A stretch of 64,000 bases of DNA, taken from Strigops habroptila (taxonomy: Eukaryota; Chordata; Aves; Psittaciformes; Psittacidae). The position numbers were made by a program, and so were the translations under genes. Positions 31,968 through 46,233 of this stretch are shown piece after piece (the stretch's first letter is position 1; every line of letters begins with the position of its first letter). The notes under the pieces were generated by a model. That model was not told where the DNA came from and searched no databases. It saw only the letters and a list, made by a program, of their open reading frames with translations. The stretch lies in contig NC_044297.2 of the NCBI RefSeq assembly GCF_004027225.2, positions 3,864,047 to 3,928,046 on the forward strand. Reading direction: 5' to 3'.

Positions 31968-34900
31968 TGTATTTATTGTTTCTCCTTCTCTGTTTTGTTC
32001 TTTTCCTAATGGATTTACAGTGAAATTTTAGCTAACCACAAATGACCAGCTTTTATAATGTTAAAGTCTTGGAATTGCCTACCAGCTTAATGTAAAAGCA
32101 TAACTTTGTTTAAAGCAGAGATGCACAATACACCACATTATATATAACAAGTCAGCTTTCTAAAAATATAGATTTTTCAGAACTACAGTCACTTCATTCC
32201 TTGCTCCTGCTCTTTGCACCACAGTGATTTCAAATCCTTCTGAGTGAGTGAATGCTCACAGGCACATCCTGCCTTGCACCTCCTGAGCATGGACCTTCAG
32301 ATCCAGGCAGCAACTGCTCCTTCGTGGCAGGAGAGCTATAAAAGCAGCTGCTGGGATGTGAGGATGAAGGAGCCAATGACAAGATGGATGTTAAAAATAA
32401 AGTCCCGAGTACTAAATTGTCAGCTTTGTTATGATAATGTCACACAGACACTTAGTTTAGTTTAGGAATAGCCCTAAAGAAAGATAATTATATCTCCATT
32501 TTACAACCAAAGTAGAGATCTTACTCAAAATAGAGAGCTTTGCTCCCCCCATCCCTGTACCTAAACCATAAATCTTTTTCTTCCCATACTGCTATACTTT
32601 TTTTTAAATCTGGATCTCTAATAAATGTCATGTTTGTGAAATATGGTATAGCATATGGAGAGAAATAAATACAAGTACATATCCAAAGAGTAAGTCTAGC
32701 AGCAAGTGTCCCTTATACCTTGCCAGCGTTCCTCAGCACTGAATTTAAAGGCACTATGTTTGACTGTGACAGGGTCATTAGTCTGCATGGACCAGCTGCT
32801 GTAAGTCTTGCCAAGAACCCAAAGCAGCAGCAGTTTTATAGCTGGCTGCAGACATGTGGCACCAACAAGAAAGAGAAAGCCATGAGGGTAGAGCAGAAGG
32901 TTATTTGGAATGTCTGGGATCAATTCTAGGCTCCCAGAAGACTATTTAATCTCTGTCTCAGGTTCCCCCCCCCAGTAAAATAACACTTTCCCATTTCACT
33001 GGGGCTGTTTTGCTTAATATTCTAATATCCTGCTTAATATTCCAATATTGCAAAGTTGGAGCTGCCTCCAGTGTTCTGATAACAGATGTTACCTCCCTGT
33101 AAGGCACAGAATAGCTAAATGACGGATGTGACTTTTACTCTCTTGAAACATGAGCTGGAATTAAGGCATCTATGAATGACTATATATTGCAGCATCAGTT
33201 CCCTGTATCTTTTAATCCCTTAAGTTGGACTCCTGCTTTAAAACCAGTGGCTTCCAAGATTTTATTCCCAGATACTCTACCATTTCTGCAAAGGAGAACA
33301 ATGAATCATCAGGAGTATTTGAGTATAAATATATAAGCAGTGGGTAGCCACTAAGGATAAGATGAAGTTAACTCCTGTCCTGGTGTTGGGCACAAATGGA
33401 AAGTCACAGATCAAAGAACAAGATAGACTTTGCTGGGCTAAAGGAGCCAATTTTTGTGTTCACACCACAGCTAGAAATGTGTTTCTATTACTTTAATTAA
33501 AACAATGACACAGCAGACATGCCCTCAATGCATTGTATTACAGAAACCTCAAGGAGTAAAGAGAAGAAGGGGTGGTATTGAGGATGCAATGCTTCAGTAG
33601 CAAGTATAGGTACCCCCTTCCAGCTTGCATGGAGGGAACAGTAGGAGATATTTGTTGTTGTCTTAGTGTGTGAAACTTGCACGTCTCATAGGCCATAGAG
33701 ATGTGCTGAAACCCCAGATCCAGATGGCCAAAAAGCCTAAATTTCAAGAGTTTTGGGGAATTGATCATGGAAGAAAATAACCACCTGGCATTAGCTGAAA
33801 CATTTCCTTTCCTTATGCTATACTTTCATTTTTATGTTAACCATGTTAACTTCTCTGTTGTTTTAAATACATTCTGCAGCCAAGTAGTTTGAAATAACCA
33901 TTTTTTTCTCCGTTTTGAAATTATATTCTATTGATTTTGCTAGCATTGTTATTTTAATGTGTCAAACCTGGCAATTTCCACAGAAATCCTCCTTTCCAGC
34001 ACAAGTGTTAGGATCTGTGCTGCTGTTCGTACTTCAACCTCACAGCTCAGCGTATTAGGTACTTCCCAGATGACTGGTACAGGCTGGGCTGCCCTTAAGA
34101 GTTGAATACTACAGGCATATTGAGTGCCAGTAAACAGGGAAAGTTTTACAGCATGAAAATATGAATCCACTGTTTGCTCAATGAGAGAAGGCATAAAAGC
34201 TTGGGAACCATTTGAGCACTGACCTAAAGCGAGAGCCATGGCTGTTGGTTGAAAGCATCAGGAGCCAAAAAGTTAACGCTACAGCAGAAATGCTTTGGTT
34301 TGCCTTGTATAGAAGTAAAAAGAGGATGTTTCCCAATGTGGCTGGATTTCTTGCTGGCACAGAAATGGAGGGGCTGGCAATAAAAAGCAACTAAAATCAG
34401 GTCCATCTGCTTAGAATTAGCTTCCAAGTTTATGCAATCCACTGGGCAGCAGTAATGCACAAAAGGAGAATGAAACCAGGGGAGTGTGAATTGCAGCTGA
34501 TCAGAACATTTTCGGCTCAATGGAATTTTGAAAGTGAATTCTCTTGCAGCGATGTGCTAGTTTTTGTCAAGCAGAAGTTTTTTTGTCAAGCAGAAGTTTT
34601 TTGCTATTTCCAAGCAAGCTGGTGGACCTGCATTAAAGGAGAAGAGCAAGGCTAGCCCTGCATTAAAAGTCTCGTAATCCCAAAGTAGGTGGCCTGATGT
34701 CATTCCCTTTTGGAGAAAGATTTTGCTTCTGTTGTGCGAGGAAAATTAAATATGAAAGTTCAGGGGTTATAACAAAATGGATTTATCTTCCCCCACTGGC
34801 TCTAAGAAGAATATTTTTGGACAGAGGTCAGGAAGGGGGTTACGTATGCGCACAGGTCCATTTGAAATCTTTGAAGAGAGAACTCGTGCTTCTTCTGCTA

Positions 34901-35127
34901 TCCGTCACCAACTGCCAGGTCCCAACACAAAACCTTCAATGTTCTTTTTGACCAAGAGAAGCTGCTAGAAGTTAGCACAGGTCATTGATAGCCTTCTTCC
35001 TGTGAGAGGCCACTGCACAAATGGCCATGAAGTTAGTGAGATTTCTCTGATACTGACTCACTGACATATTAACTTTCTCCAGCAAGAGCCTTTCTGGCTG
35101 AATTTCCCTTGATGTAACATCTAGATG
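31968..35127. other. Intergenic DNA with two short tandem duplications
   Basis: No gene is recognised. Two young-looking duplications are visible. One is a 20-bp imperfect pair based on TGCTTAATATTC at 33011-33050. The other is a 19-bp period pair based on TTTTGTCAAGCAGAAGTTT at 34561-34599. A C-run occurs near 32966. Open frames are short and unremarkable. Confidence 0.5.
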
Positions 35128-35178
35128 CTGCACTAGATGATCTTAAGGTCCTTTCCAACATTAACTATTCTATGATTT
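35128..35178 (+). mobile_element. CR1 LINE, last ~50 bp only
   Basis: The reading CTGCACTAGATGATCTTAAG, then GTCCTTTCCAAC and ATTCTATGATTT, is the terminal part of a CR1 tail in plus orientation. Nothing upstream is recognisably CR1, consistent with extreme 5' truncation. Confidence 0.75.
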
Positions 35179-37910
35179 AGAACTGGCATCACGCAAAACC
35201 CCTGTATTTGCTGCCGTGTATTCACTTTTTCAACTGTGCATCACTCCAGACACTCCACCTCTGAGAGAAATGCTGCAGTTCTAGCCAATTCTGATGACAC
35301 GAGAGTTTTGTGTCCTGTGCTATACTGCGTAGGAAGGAAAAATTGCAAGGAACAACCATTCATTTCTGGTTTCTCCATCACCTCAACATTTATAGTTCAG
35401 TTCACTATGTCTTCCACATCACACTGAACAAAAGGAGGAAAACCCAGTCCTCTCATTTAATAGAAAATGTAGCTTTCACAACTAATTTTTAGGTATGTTT
35501 TAACTAATATTTAAGGTGCATTTTTACTGAGATAGAATAAACCCCCCCTGCAGTAAGCAATCAACCTCAGCTGATATGAGCAAAGGAACACTGTTCCAGC
35601 CTCTGAGAGGTGAATTGCTTAACATGATTTTTGATGTATTCCAAGGTTAGTGTTAACACTGGGAAACTAGCATGGCCTTTTTTTATTATCTCAAGTATTG
35701 GTTTTGTAAGCAAGTTTATCTGCAGAAAAGCATATGGCGAGATACTACTGATGCTTTACCTGATGAACTGAACTAATCAACAATTTTTTTCCCTCAATTT
35801 CCCTCTGTTTAACTGCTCCTCCTTTCTCACCTTCATTTCTTTGCTAAAATGAATCACTGTTTGAGACCCAGCATGTTGGACCACTGTGAAGATAAGGTTC
35901 AGCAACAGCGTGTGTCCCATAAACTGGAAACCTATTATTATTATTATTCTCCTGAGCAAACCAGGCTCAAATATCAGGCAAGATGGACATTTTTCCCCCT
36001 TAGGCGCTACTAAAGAGTCAAACAAGCAGCAAAAAGAGCACTACTCCCTACACACACTCACAAAACCACACACATGCTTCCTAAATTCAGATCTCCCCTA
36101 GATCATTGTTCTTTGCATGGGATTTTCCAGTCTATGAGACAAGGACTTGAATTAGTCACCAGTTAGTCTCCTACTCTAGGTACCGAGGAGTGTGAGCTAC
36201 TTCTCACTTGCCTAGAAACAGAATTAGGCACCTAAAAATAAGCGATGTAACTACTTCCTCCACCTCTCCATGCCATGTTAAGTTTAGGACAGAGTTTTAT
36301 TGCGAAACTCAGCACTCAAGACTGCTTTCTCTGACGTTGCAACACAGGAATTCTGTATTGTTTGTGTATGGAAAATGTTGGAGGGAAAAATCATTTTAGT
36401 TTGGGTCCATTCTTCAGTATATAAAGAACATCGTGCCCCATCTTCCTGCCAAAAAGCAGCGTGCACTGGCACTCTGACACCAGCCAGCCTGGGAAAATCT
36501 GTGCCTGGTCACTGGGGCTCTGTTTCAAGGTAAGGAAACTCATACCTCCACATTCTGAAGCTCTAGGGAATGAGGATTTTCTAACACATGGGTATCTTTA
36601 GGAACACATCTGCCTTTGAATTGGTCCTCCCTTGTGAACAATATAAACTAGGGAAACTGCTACAGTTGAACAGCTATAAAGACACCTGATGTTTTGGTCG
36701 TCTTTCCAAGAGTGACCGAGTTCCCCAAGTCCAAATCCGGTCCTGTGTGAACACTAACAACCATGTGGCAGCTCAGAAAGGACCACAAAGCACCTCTCCA
36801 AATCACTTCGCCACAGACCAAAACCAGTTCCACACTCTGCACTAAAACCCAGAGACCACTTTATTATATATATAAAAAAATAGTCTAAGGACTATGATAA
36901 ATACAATAGGACACGGGGAGAGGGTAAAAGATATCAAGAGAGTTGCTAACGTCTTCTATCTCAGAAATAAGACTGCATTTATTAGGTCATTAACCCCATG
37001 TAATGCTAAGAAACAGTGTTTTCAGTAATGATAAATTTTCACTATCTCAAAACACAGGCAACATAAGTGTCAGAACTATGATCAGAACCCAGAAGACAAC
37101 TCCCAAGGCTGACTCTCCATTGCCAGGCATCTGACTGTGATGTGACAGCACCACTGTGAGAGCAGCACTGCTCCTTTCACTTCATTTTACATGGCATCAG
37201 TAGGCACAAGTGCACACAGCAGATGAGAACCCAACTTCCACTGCCCCAACCACAAAACACTCCATACCTCTAGATAATAAGCTATCCATACAAGCAGAAC
37301 AGTCTCTGATTCACTTCACATTCTTAATTAGTATTTAATATGTAGCCAGATTATTCCCTAGAAAGCATCAGTGAGAAAAATAAAGTCTTTTCTTGTGGCT
37401 GCGCTCGGTTTCTTGGAAAACCTACAGCTTGCATATACTATACTTGGGTCTGGTGAACAATGAACAGCACAACACATCATTTCATCTCTGCAAAATGGCT
37501 TTACAGTGTAATAAACAACCCATTCCTTTTTATTCTGCTTTCACCCAAATTCTTTGTCACGTCCCATGTTAGTTATTCAGTAATTTCTGCTACAGTGAAA
37601 GATGCCAGAAATAAAGCTCTGCTTTTTCAAACTTTAATTCATCAGCATGGAAAAAAGAGTGCTTCTGACCTTCCAAGTTGTCTACAAGCTGATGTTGCAC
37701 CATCACAGCAGTCTGTGGCTACTCTCAAAGATACTCGGAGGCCTTATTCCTCACCTGCCTCATCTCCAGGGGTCTGGAGGGCAGTAAATAGTACAATGAA
37801 TCCTTCCTTCTGTTCCTTCTGCACTATGGGCTCAGGCCACATAATAGAAAAGACATTTCTACTTCACATACAAGTCTTCCAGTGACACAGACTGAGCATA
37901 AATAAACTCA
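35179..37910. other. Intergenic DNA with a short (TTA)n microsatellite
   Basis: A run of about five ATT/TTA units is at 35933-35948, and a short TATATA tract with an A-run is near 36863-36880. A 141-codon plus-strand frame (37460-37885) has no recognisable motifs. No gene is supported. Confidence 0.5.
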
Positions 37911-38130
37911 TAGGAATCAAAGGATATCTTAAGTTGGAAGGGATCCATAAGGATCATGGAGTCCAACCTCCCTGTTCCTCACAGTACTCCCTAAAACTAA
38001 ATCATTTGACTAAGAGCATCATCCAGAAGCTCCTTGAACTCTGACAGGTTTGGTGCCACGACCACCCTGGGAAGCCTGTTCCAGTGACTGACCACCTCCT
38101 CAGTGAAGAGCCTTTTCCTAATGTCCAATG
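37911..38130 (-). mobile_element. CR1 LINE 3' end, antisense, with ORF2 C-terminus remnant
   Basis: Read on the minus strand, it encodes a KRLFTEEVVSHWNRLPRVV-like stretch followed by a FKELLDDAL-like stretch. This is the conserved tail of avian CR1 ORF2 (general form VVRHWNRLPREVV). The 3'UTR then reads GGACTCCATGATCC and CCCTTCCAAC toward position 37911. It is a different, more diverged CR1 subfamily than the plus-oriented copies. Confidence 0.88.
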
Positions 38131-41100
38131 ATGCTTTATGAAAAGGATGCGGGAAAGCAGCTTCCCCCACACCTCTGACATCGTAATATGAAGTCAAAAT
38201 GTATCGTACTGTTGAATTAAAGTCCTTGACATGTAAAAACATTTTGCTTTGCATATCTAATTACCATTCCTGCCTGGTGGTGGTTGAAGCAGAGCGTTAA
38301 AATGTCAGGCAGTTGGCGGGGTTTGTTTGGGGGTTTGGGCTTTGTGTTGTTTCTTTGTTTTCCACGAGATGCTCAATTGCAGTAATTGTGTTATGCAGTC
38401 AGAAAAGCCTGGCTCAGAGGAAGGTAATTATTGGTGTGTGTATTTTAGTAACAACAATTAGAGAGCCAGGGAATAAAAATGAGACAGGAGAAAGAACATA
38501 TTACTAAAATGCTCACGTACTTGGGAAGGAAACTCCAGCTTGTTGCTCTAATGGAATACAAATCTGTCTAGTATCTCTCAAACACCTATGTCTAGTGGTA
38601 CAACCTGTGTACATTTCTACAGGCAGCATTGAGGCAATTAATGAAAATGAAAGAAGAAATGGGCAGTGATTTTTGTTGTAGTACTACATGCATGGAAGCT
38701 GTTAACTCCTTTTGTGATTTGAGGTTCTTAAGAGAAAGACCCATCGGAGAGGAAAACTAAAGCACAGTTCTTTGGTGGTGATGCTATAGCAATACCTTGC
38801 TATCTTAATTAGGAACACAGTGTGCTCGGTTCTATTCAGGTCTGAACTAAAAGGCAGTTCCAACCCCATGTTGCTTAAGACATAACACAGCAAATGGGTA
38901 AAAGAGCAGACAGGTACATCAGGAGAAGGGAGCGAGCTTAGTGCGGGCAGAAGATGACATGGCTTAACATCCATCCAAAGCATCAGCTGAGGAGGTGGGC
39001 TGGCAGGGCAACAGGTTGGCTTGGGAAAGGTTAAAGCAGTGACTACAGTGATCTTGCATAGGTGTGACATCATGGTATGGCTGATCATCTGTAGATTTCT
39101 GGACTTACACTATAAATGTCTCTTCTGGAACACTCTGTGCTGGCCGCTATATGACAGGCTCCTGAATTAGATTAAGCACTGATTTCTCCTGGCATGGTAG
39201 TTTCTATCCCTAAGAGAAAGGGCCCAGTAACCTGAGCAGGCAAGTCTCTGGAGCTCCAGCTATTGCCTTTGACTTGAGGGGGCTTTGGATCTCATATCTG
39301 CCCATGCCGGTGCTGCCATCAGAAAGCTGCTCCCTGTAACACACTGCCATAAGCACATTGCTTCTAAAGCTGATGACTTCTGCTGTCATCAGCTTGGGGA
39401 CCTTGCAGTTTAAGGGGATCTCAGACAAGATGCAATGATAGCAAGCAAAGGGTGAACACATGCCTATGGAAATACAGATACACCACCAACTTAGTACATC
39501 CTTTCCTAAACAATTTAACACTTGTAGCAAACATCTGCTGCCTGGAAATAGCAGTAGGTGACATGAGCTTTGTGTTTACAGTCCTGAAGTACCACAGGCA
39601 CCTTGTAGATGAGAGGCTCCACATATCAAATGTAACTTAGCGTTATGCTCCAAGCTGCTTGGAAGATTACTTGGACAAAAGGAGACGGAGGCTTAGCAGA
39701 GATGACAGAATTATAGACAAAGTCATGCAAGAGAAATCTAGCATGGCCATGCAAGATGCCCGAAGCTTAGACAATCAGCCAACACAAGGGGATAAATAAA
39801 GCTCACAGGCTTCTAGCCCTGCTGGAATAAGAGAACATTTCTGAATAAAGACAGAATTTCTTCCCCAGGAATTTTCAGAGCCACTCTTCTCTAAAGTAGT
39901 CAAGGAATTTGCTGTAGTGTGTGCTTTGGATGGAAAGGAAAGCTTGCAGGCACTTAGTGAATGCTGAGGCACAAGACCAGACCTAAATCTAGCTCAGATC
40001 TGGAAAGATAATGCAGCATACTGGTTTTATTTCTGTCATGGTGATGTTATAGGGATTGCAATCAGGACTGTTTTACAAAGAGCTGGACGTGCCACACTGG
40101 ATGCACAAAGCACTGGCCCTAAGGCGAGTTCTGCCTTGCCAGGCAAAAGCTGGAAGGAGAAAGGGAGATAAAGGGAGGTGCTTTGGGGAGAAAATCAAGT
40201 CAGTGCATTGGATCTCATTGCTTCTCACATGTGGGCAGGCAGCAGATAAAAGCTGAATGAAGACGTTAAACAAGACAGTCCAAGATAAGTATGATTTAGA
40301 CAAACCTCTGATTTCCCCAAACTATTCCATCCCCAAAACTATACATATTAAAGATTAACGTCAAGCTAAAGCAGAGAAAAGTGGCATAAACTCTCACTAG
40401 AGGGAAGCAGCAGTAACATCAAGGGAAAGAACTAACCTAGACACAGGAGGTAAACAAGAAAGAAGCAGGAGGGATGAGAACTGAAGTAGTCACTCATCTT
40501 TGCATAGATTTGTTTCAGTAGTAGGTAAAAATCAAACTTCCTGAGGCTAAAAAATAGCGCTGTCCTCTGTATGTGGTCAGACTTTATCAGATCAACCAGG
40601 TAATAGATCAAATCAGGAAACTCTTCAGGACTTACATAGAAATAAACCTTTAACAGCTTCTCTATGTAATTAAGCAGCTTTCAGACCTGCAGCTGCACAC
40701 AAAATCTAGTAGCCCAAATCTTCATCTGTTGGGAATTAGAAAGCACCCTTATCTTTAACAAAGCTGTCTTAATTTATGCAAAAGCATGGATCTTGCTTAC
40801 CCAGCATTAGCCTATGCTGAAGTGATTTAGGAACATGGTGGAAAAGTACCTGTGAATCCCAAGATGCAAAATTTTAGACACTTCTAATACTTGGATATCT
40901 CACTGTTAAAATGAGTATGATATCAACAGGCAGATCTATCTTGTTTGAAAATGTCGGCGCACTTCGCCCAACACTTTAACTCGCAGTTTGAACACTTGTT
41001 AAATGACTTGGATAATTTTCATCTTTACTTCATTTATCTAGTACATATAGATCTTTCCATCAACATGTCACCCCTAAGTTTAAACATCCTTGTACTTGCA

Positions 41101-44100
41101 AATGAAGCTGTTTAGGAAAAGTAAATCATCAGTACTGAACATATACTGCTCCCTTCCAAGACTCAGACCACATGTAACAGTGTCCTCCAAGGTTCCTATT
41201 CTCAATGCAAACTGACTGTCTTCAACATATGAGCAGCTGCACCCCAACAGCAACTATGCTGTTTTTCTTCTTTTTAAGCACTCAAGTTTGCAATTTATCT
41301 TCCACTCAGATGTGCTATAAGCTTCAAGCTGTCCAAATCCTAAAAGACAAAAGAATGAGTCTACTTCTAGCTTCAAGTTTAATAGACAACATTTAATATC
41401 TCTTGCCTTTCGGTGGGTTTTCTTTCTTACCCAAGCAGAAGCTAAGGCCTTACTAAATCCTGAGGAATGATTTCTCAAAGCAATACTTTTCACTACTTTC
41501 TGAAGAGGTAAATAACTAATCACATCAAAGCCTAGAGCACCTCGGAGAAGTTATTCCACTCCCGGTCCCAGACAGGTTGTCTGCGTGGTCTGGCACTGAG
41601 CTAAGCAGATTAACAATGGCACTTTATTAAATGGCAAGCAATAGGATATGGGCTTCTTTATGACATACTAATAATGCAAATACAATGCTGGCCAAAAGCC
41701 AGGATTTAATGCTCTGATTTGAGCAGAGATAAGAAAGGGCCAGAGGCATAGAAACAACTGAGCAGATGTGCATTGCCTGGAGCCCTCCCTTGAGAACCTT
41801 CTCATGCTAGTGAGTATAATTTACAAACAAAGCATAGGATCTTGCTATGATACAACCCTACTCCAGAAGGATTACAGTCCAAGTAAATAAGAGAAGGGAC
41901 AGAAAAGCATCATTTCCTCTACTTCACACTTACAGAAGATACACTTAGAAATGTTGCAGTAAAAACAAGAATCACATCCCAGGACTCTTGTTCCTTTCCA
42001 TTGCCTGAATTCAGAGACCTCCCTTTCTCTATAGATCTTAACTGTGGAAAAACATGTTGGGTGGGATGCTACAGGACATTTCATCCTCTCAATAGAGTAT
42101 GAAAAATAAGTAAAACACTGTGACAGATTTTTGCCTATTCTGTTCTTACAACCTTTGTGACAGATATTCATATCAGGCAGTCCTTCACCTTCCTTCAGAA
42201 ACACAAAGTTTGAGATTAAACAGCTCCTCCTTCCCCAGCTTCACAGCTCACGTTATCTGCACTCGTATCCTTACCTGCTAACATACTGCACTTGTTCGGT
42301 GCCCCTCCTTGGACTGTTAATGGTCTCCAGGTTTAATTCTTCACTGCGGTGCATTAATTTTTCTCTGAAGGGTAAGGGAAAACACCTCCTGTCTGGCACC
42401 TCTGCTTCCCTCCAATCCAAAATGATGTCCTCCAACAAGGGTATTACTCATAGATGAGTTGGTACTTTGAGTACAGTGTTAATGACTGAAACTATGAATA
42501 TAAATTTATTCTATTGTGCATTTAAGAGCTTGGAACAAGCCACAGGTATAGAGAGGCTATATGTATCAGTAGAAACAAAACCCTGGGCGGAGTTCATCTC
42601 TCTTCCCTCCCCTGAGTCAAACTTAATTTTCCTATTGATCGAGTGAAATAGAGTTGCCTCATCCTTAGACATCTAAAATAGGTCTGCTGAATCATAGCCT
42701 TTAAGGGTCTTTAGTAACAAAATACTTCCTTTATTCATTTAGACTTCACTCTCTTCCAACATCCTTTGTTACTTGGGGAAGGACCATGGTACAACCTGAC
42801 ACTCGGGTCTCTGAAAGGCTCAGTGTTAGCTCAAGACCTCCAAGCAGCCTTCAAAAACAAGGGTTACATCTGCAGAGCAAGTAGCACGGGTGCCAAGACT
42901 ACTGTGGAGAAAAGGAAGCTGAGCATTGACAAATCACCTCTCGTTTCTGCAACTGGAAAGATTCTCAAAATCAGCTGGAATTTTCATCTCTCTCTCCCCT
43001 CACCTTACGATTTCCTCTTATGGGGTCATTTGTTCTAAAACAAAGACTGCAAATGATGCAGTAGCTGGAACTGCCATGAGGTAAGAATGACTACTCTTAC
43101 CCACGCTCTTTCCCTAATCTATACAAATTACACATTCCTGTTAGCTGCTTTTATGTTTTTCCTTTAGGAGGATAGCAATGGCTATCCAAGAAGAAAGCAG
43201 ACAGTCTAAAGCTGTTGCAGCAGTGATTAGGCGTACTGACAAGCCCAGCTGTGCATTTGGGGCAACCTGAGCATCTTTTAAATTTGCCTCTGTTCATGAA
43301 TCACAGAATCAACAAACTCCCTCTCAAAGTTACTGCCTAGGAGGAGGAGAGTCTGTCATACAAGAACAGGCACATGGTTCATCTGCTTCCCTTTGGCTCT
43401 AAGAATTGCTTTACTTTGGCTGTAAAATCCCAGCCTGGGTTCTGCTCCCTTCCTTTCACTTCAGGACACCATTTTTCTATTCACCTGTTCACCACCAGTG
43501 ACTTGGGGCACTTCTTCAACAGACGCAATTAAAAGAGCCACGTGAAAAATCAACCTCATTTCAACAGCACATTCTGCTTGAGGCATTTCATACTTAAATC
43601 CCCATCTCCAGTTAACTGTGCTGCCTATCCTGCTGCTTTGTTCCACTGTGCATGGTCAGCGTGTCTTGTCTCTCCTTATTTTCGCCATGCTCAGTTTGCC
43701 TGGCAGGCAGTTCTCATTTTACATCACAAGAATCACTTGTTAGCCTATAAACAAGAGCTTGTTAGCTGGCTTCCACTTTCTGATGCCTGCAGGAACTGAT
43801 GATCAGCATGGAAAGAACACTTAAAACAGCACTTGTGATGAAATGGAGTGCTCTTGCTTTCTGAGCAATACGGGACTGGCAGGGGATTACGGTAATGGCA
43901 AGGGTACTGCCTGCTACATCAGCAGAGCAGTAAAGTTACTGCTGCTCCTTGACAGTGTGGAGCTGAGCACTGCAACGGGGGAGGGATGCCTTGAGGGATG
44001 CTGGAGTCAAGCTCCCCCAAACACTGGGTGCAACTGTAAGCTACCAAAATACTAGCGGGGAAATAATGGGAGAAAAGCAATGGATTTCCAGGCACAGAGT

Positions 44101-46233
44101 CCTCTCCCTGCATGAAGAGAGGAGCTTGCTGTGATGTGCTGTGAATTGCCTTTCCAGATGCTCAGAGGAGCTGTGCTGCCTTCTAGAGACTAACGAGGTG
44201 AGTGAGGACTGGGGCAGGCATGGGAATCCAGGGCATGCTCTTCCCCAGACCATCTGTCCACAGGTTGAGTATTATCTAGTTGGGTTTGAGCCAGTGCTTT
44301 CTGTTGCATCTCCTTGACTTCCCGGGAAGTTTTGCTTCATGTGCTTAAAAATCAAATGCGATCATTTCTTAATTTTCTAGTCCACCATCAACTCTAAACC
44401 GACCACAATTATAATGGTTAGAAATGCTCAATGCTACAGTCACTTTTCATTGATGTGCTCAGTAAAATCTGTCCTTTCTCGGAATAATTCTTCAGCTCAC
44501 TCCCTCTTGAGGGAAAGAAAACATCAGCTCCAATTCTGCTTCACTGCACGGAAGGCAAATTCCCACAGTGCAATACCTTTTCATCTCCCCTCCCCCATCC
44601 GTCCTGCTTGTGAGCTGGGAATTTCAGGGATTCAGAGTTTTAAATGCCTTTGCCTACCGGAAAGTTCAGGTTTGAGGTTCTGTAATGTGACAGTTGTTGC
44701 TGCTCTATTCGTGTAAAGTGCCTTCTGAGGGACTCATCTGAAAGACTGACTATTAGGACATTTAGAGTCTTACCTTATGTCAGATTTAACAGGGGTAGTC
44801 TTAGTGGTGGTTTTTCACATGTCTGGTCAGTATTTAGGATGGGAATACTATATCCACATCTAGGTGTTGTGAAAGGCTTTTCAGCCCACACTTGTGGCTT
44901 TCCCTTTGTGTCCCCGGTGTCTCAGGCTTATCCTCACTTTTCCATCTGATCTACCTTTTCTCCATATTTAGTCAGCTAAGGCTGAGCGTGGCTTCCAGAT
45001 ACTCTGAAACGTGTCACTCAGTATGAAACTTGTTCCTTGTAACATCTTCTGCTTGGCAGGAATTGCTTTTCCCTATAGATCTCTAAAATGGGCAGTTTAG
45101 CTGGAGTATTGAACAGTTCAGTGGGGAAAGGAGTCACTTAATAAATTGTAGACTAAATTCTGGACTCCTAAATCTGCTTCACAGTTTGTAGCCCTGAATT
45201 GTGTCCCGCAGGTTTCTGTCTCTCCTAGAACTGGTCTCTGCAGGTGAACTGATAATTAGGATTGATTGCTATCCCTAAAGGAGAATGGGCTGCTGCTGGG
45301 AACATGGTGAGAAAATTCAGGCAATAAAACTGACATTGGTCTTAGTTGTTCTTCAACAATACTGGGCTGAAAAAGGTTGGTTCAACTAGCTGGAGCCAGC
45401 CTGAGGAAGGATCCCTAAAATAGCCTCCCGCTCTATTCTTATATGGGAACCACAGCAGTAAGTGACTGTTGCTTCTGCAAATCACATTGTTTGTGTCTTT
45501 GTCTCCTTCAGGGGGGTGATGATCTGCATCCTTGACACAGCAAACTTCACTCTCCCCTTCAGAGCAAGCCAGAAGCTGACTTAAAACTTTAATTCGTAGC
45601 CCTGGACCTCAAGTGACAAGTGTTCCACAGCATAGAGAAGCTTTGATTGACACTTCAGACCCTGAAGATGGGTAGTGGAAGGTATCTCAAACGACACTGC
45701 TGAGCAGACACAGCAGCAGCAGCCTTCACCTAGCCAGGTTCCTAAGCTGATGGTAAGGCAGAATTAGGACTAACACAAAGCAATTAAAAGCATCAGTGAT
45801 TTCCTCTTGAAACTTTAATTTGAGAGCCTTTGGAATATTTATGTTACTTCAGTAGTGGATCTTCCCAATAAGACAGAAATGATTTTAACCTACCATTCCA
45901 ATATTTCTCATTACATAATCCTGGAAAGTGGGATAAATAGCCTCAGCTTTGTGTAGCCTCACTTCTGCACCTCAATGAAAATGCAAAAGGAGTTCAATTT
46001 GACTTGGAAATGGTGGCTACTAACTGTGCTAAAACGGTAAAAACTTAGGGAGAAAGGTAGATTTTCTAACATGTTTCTGGATCCTTCTCATCATTCCTGG
46101 TGCTGCATTTCTAAGACGTTCTTAAAAACTCTTTTCCCCTGCAAAGCCAAGCAAACGTTGCCTGTGGGACCTTCTGAGAACTGATCTCACCACTCTTTCT
46201 ACCTGAAAAGAGAGTGAAGTACAACAGCTCCGC
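38131..46233. other. Intergenic DNA and presumed ADRA1A 5' flank
   Basis: No gene is recognised up to the receptor start. A TATA-like GGATAAATAG occurs near 45930, and a pyrimidine-rich acceptor-like CTTTTCCCCTGCAAAG is near 46132-46148. Either could mark the receptor's promoter or a spliced 5'UTR, but neither is confirmed. No CpG island precedes ADRA1A, in contrast to POLB. Confidence 0.4.
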
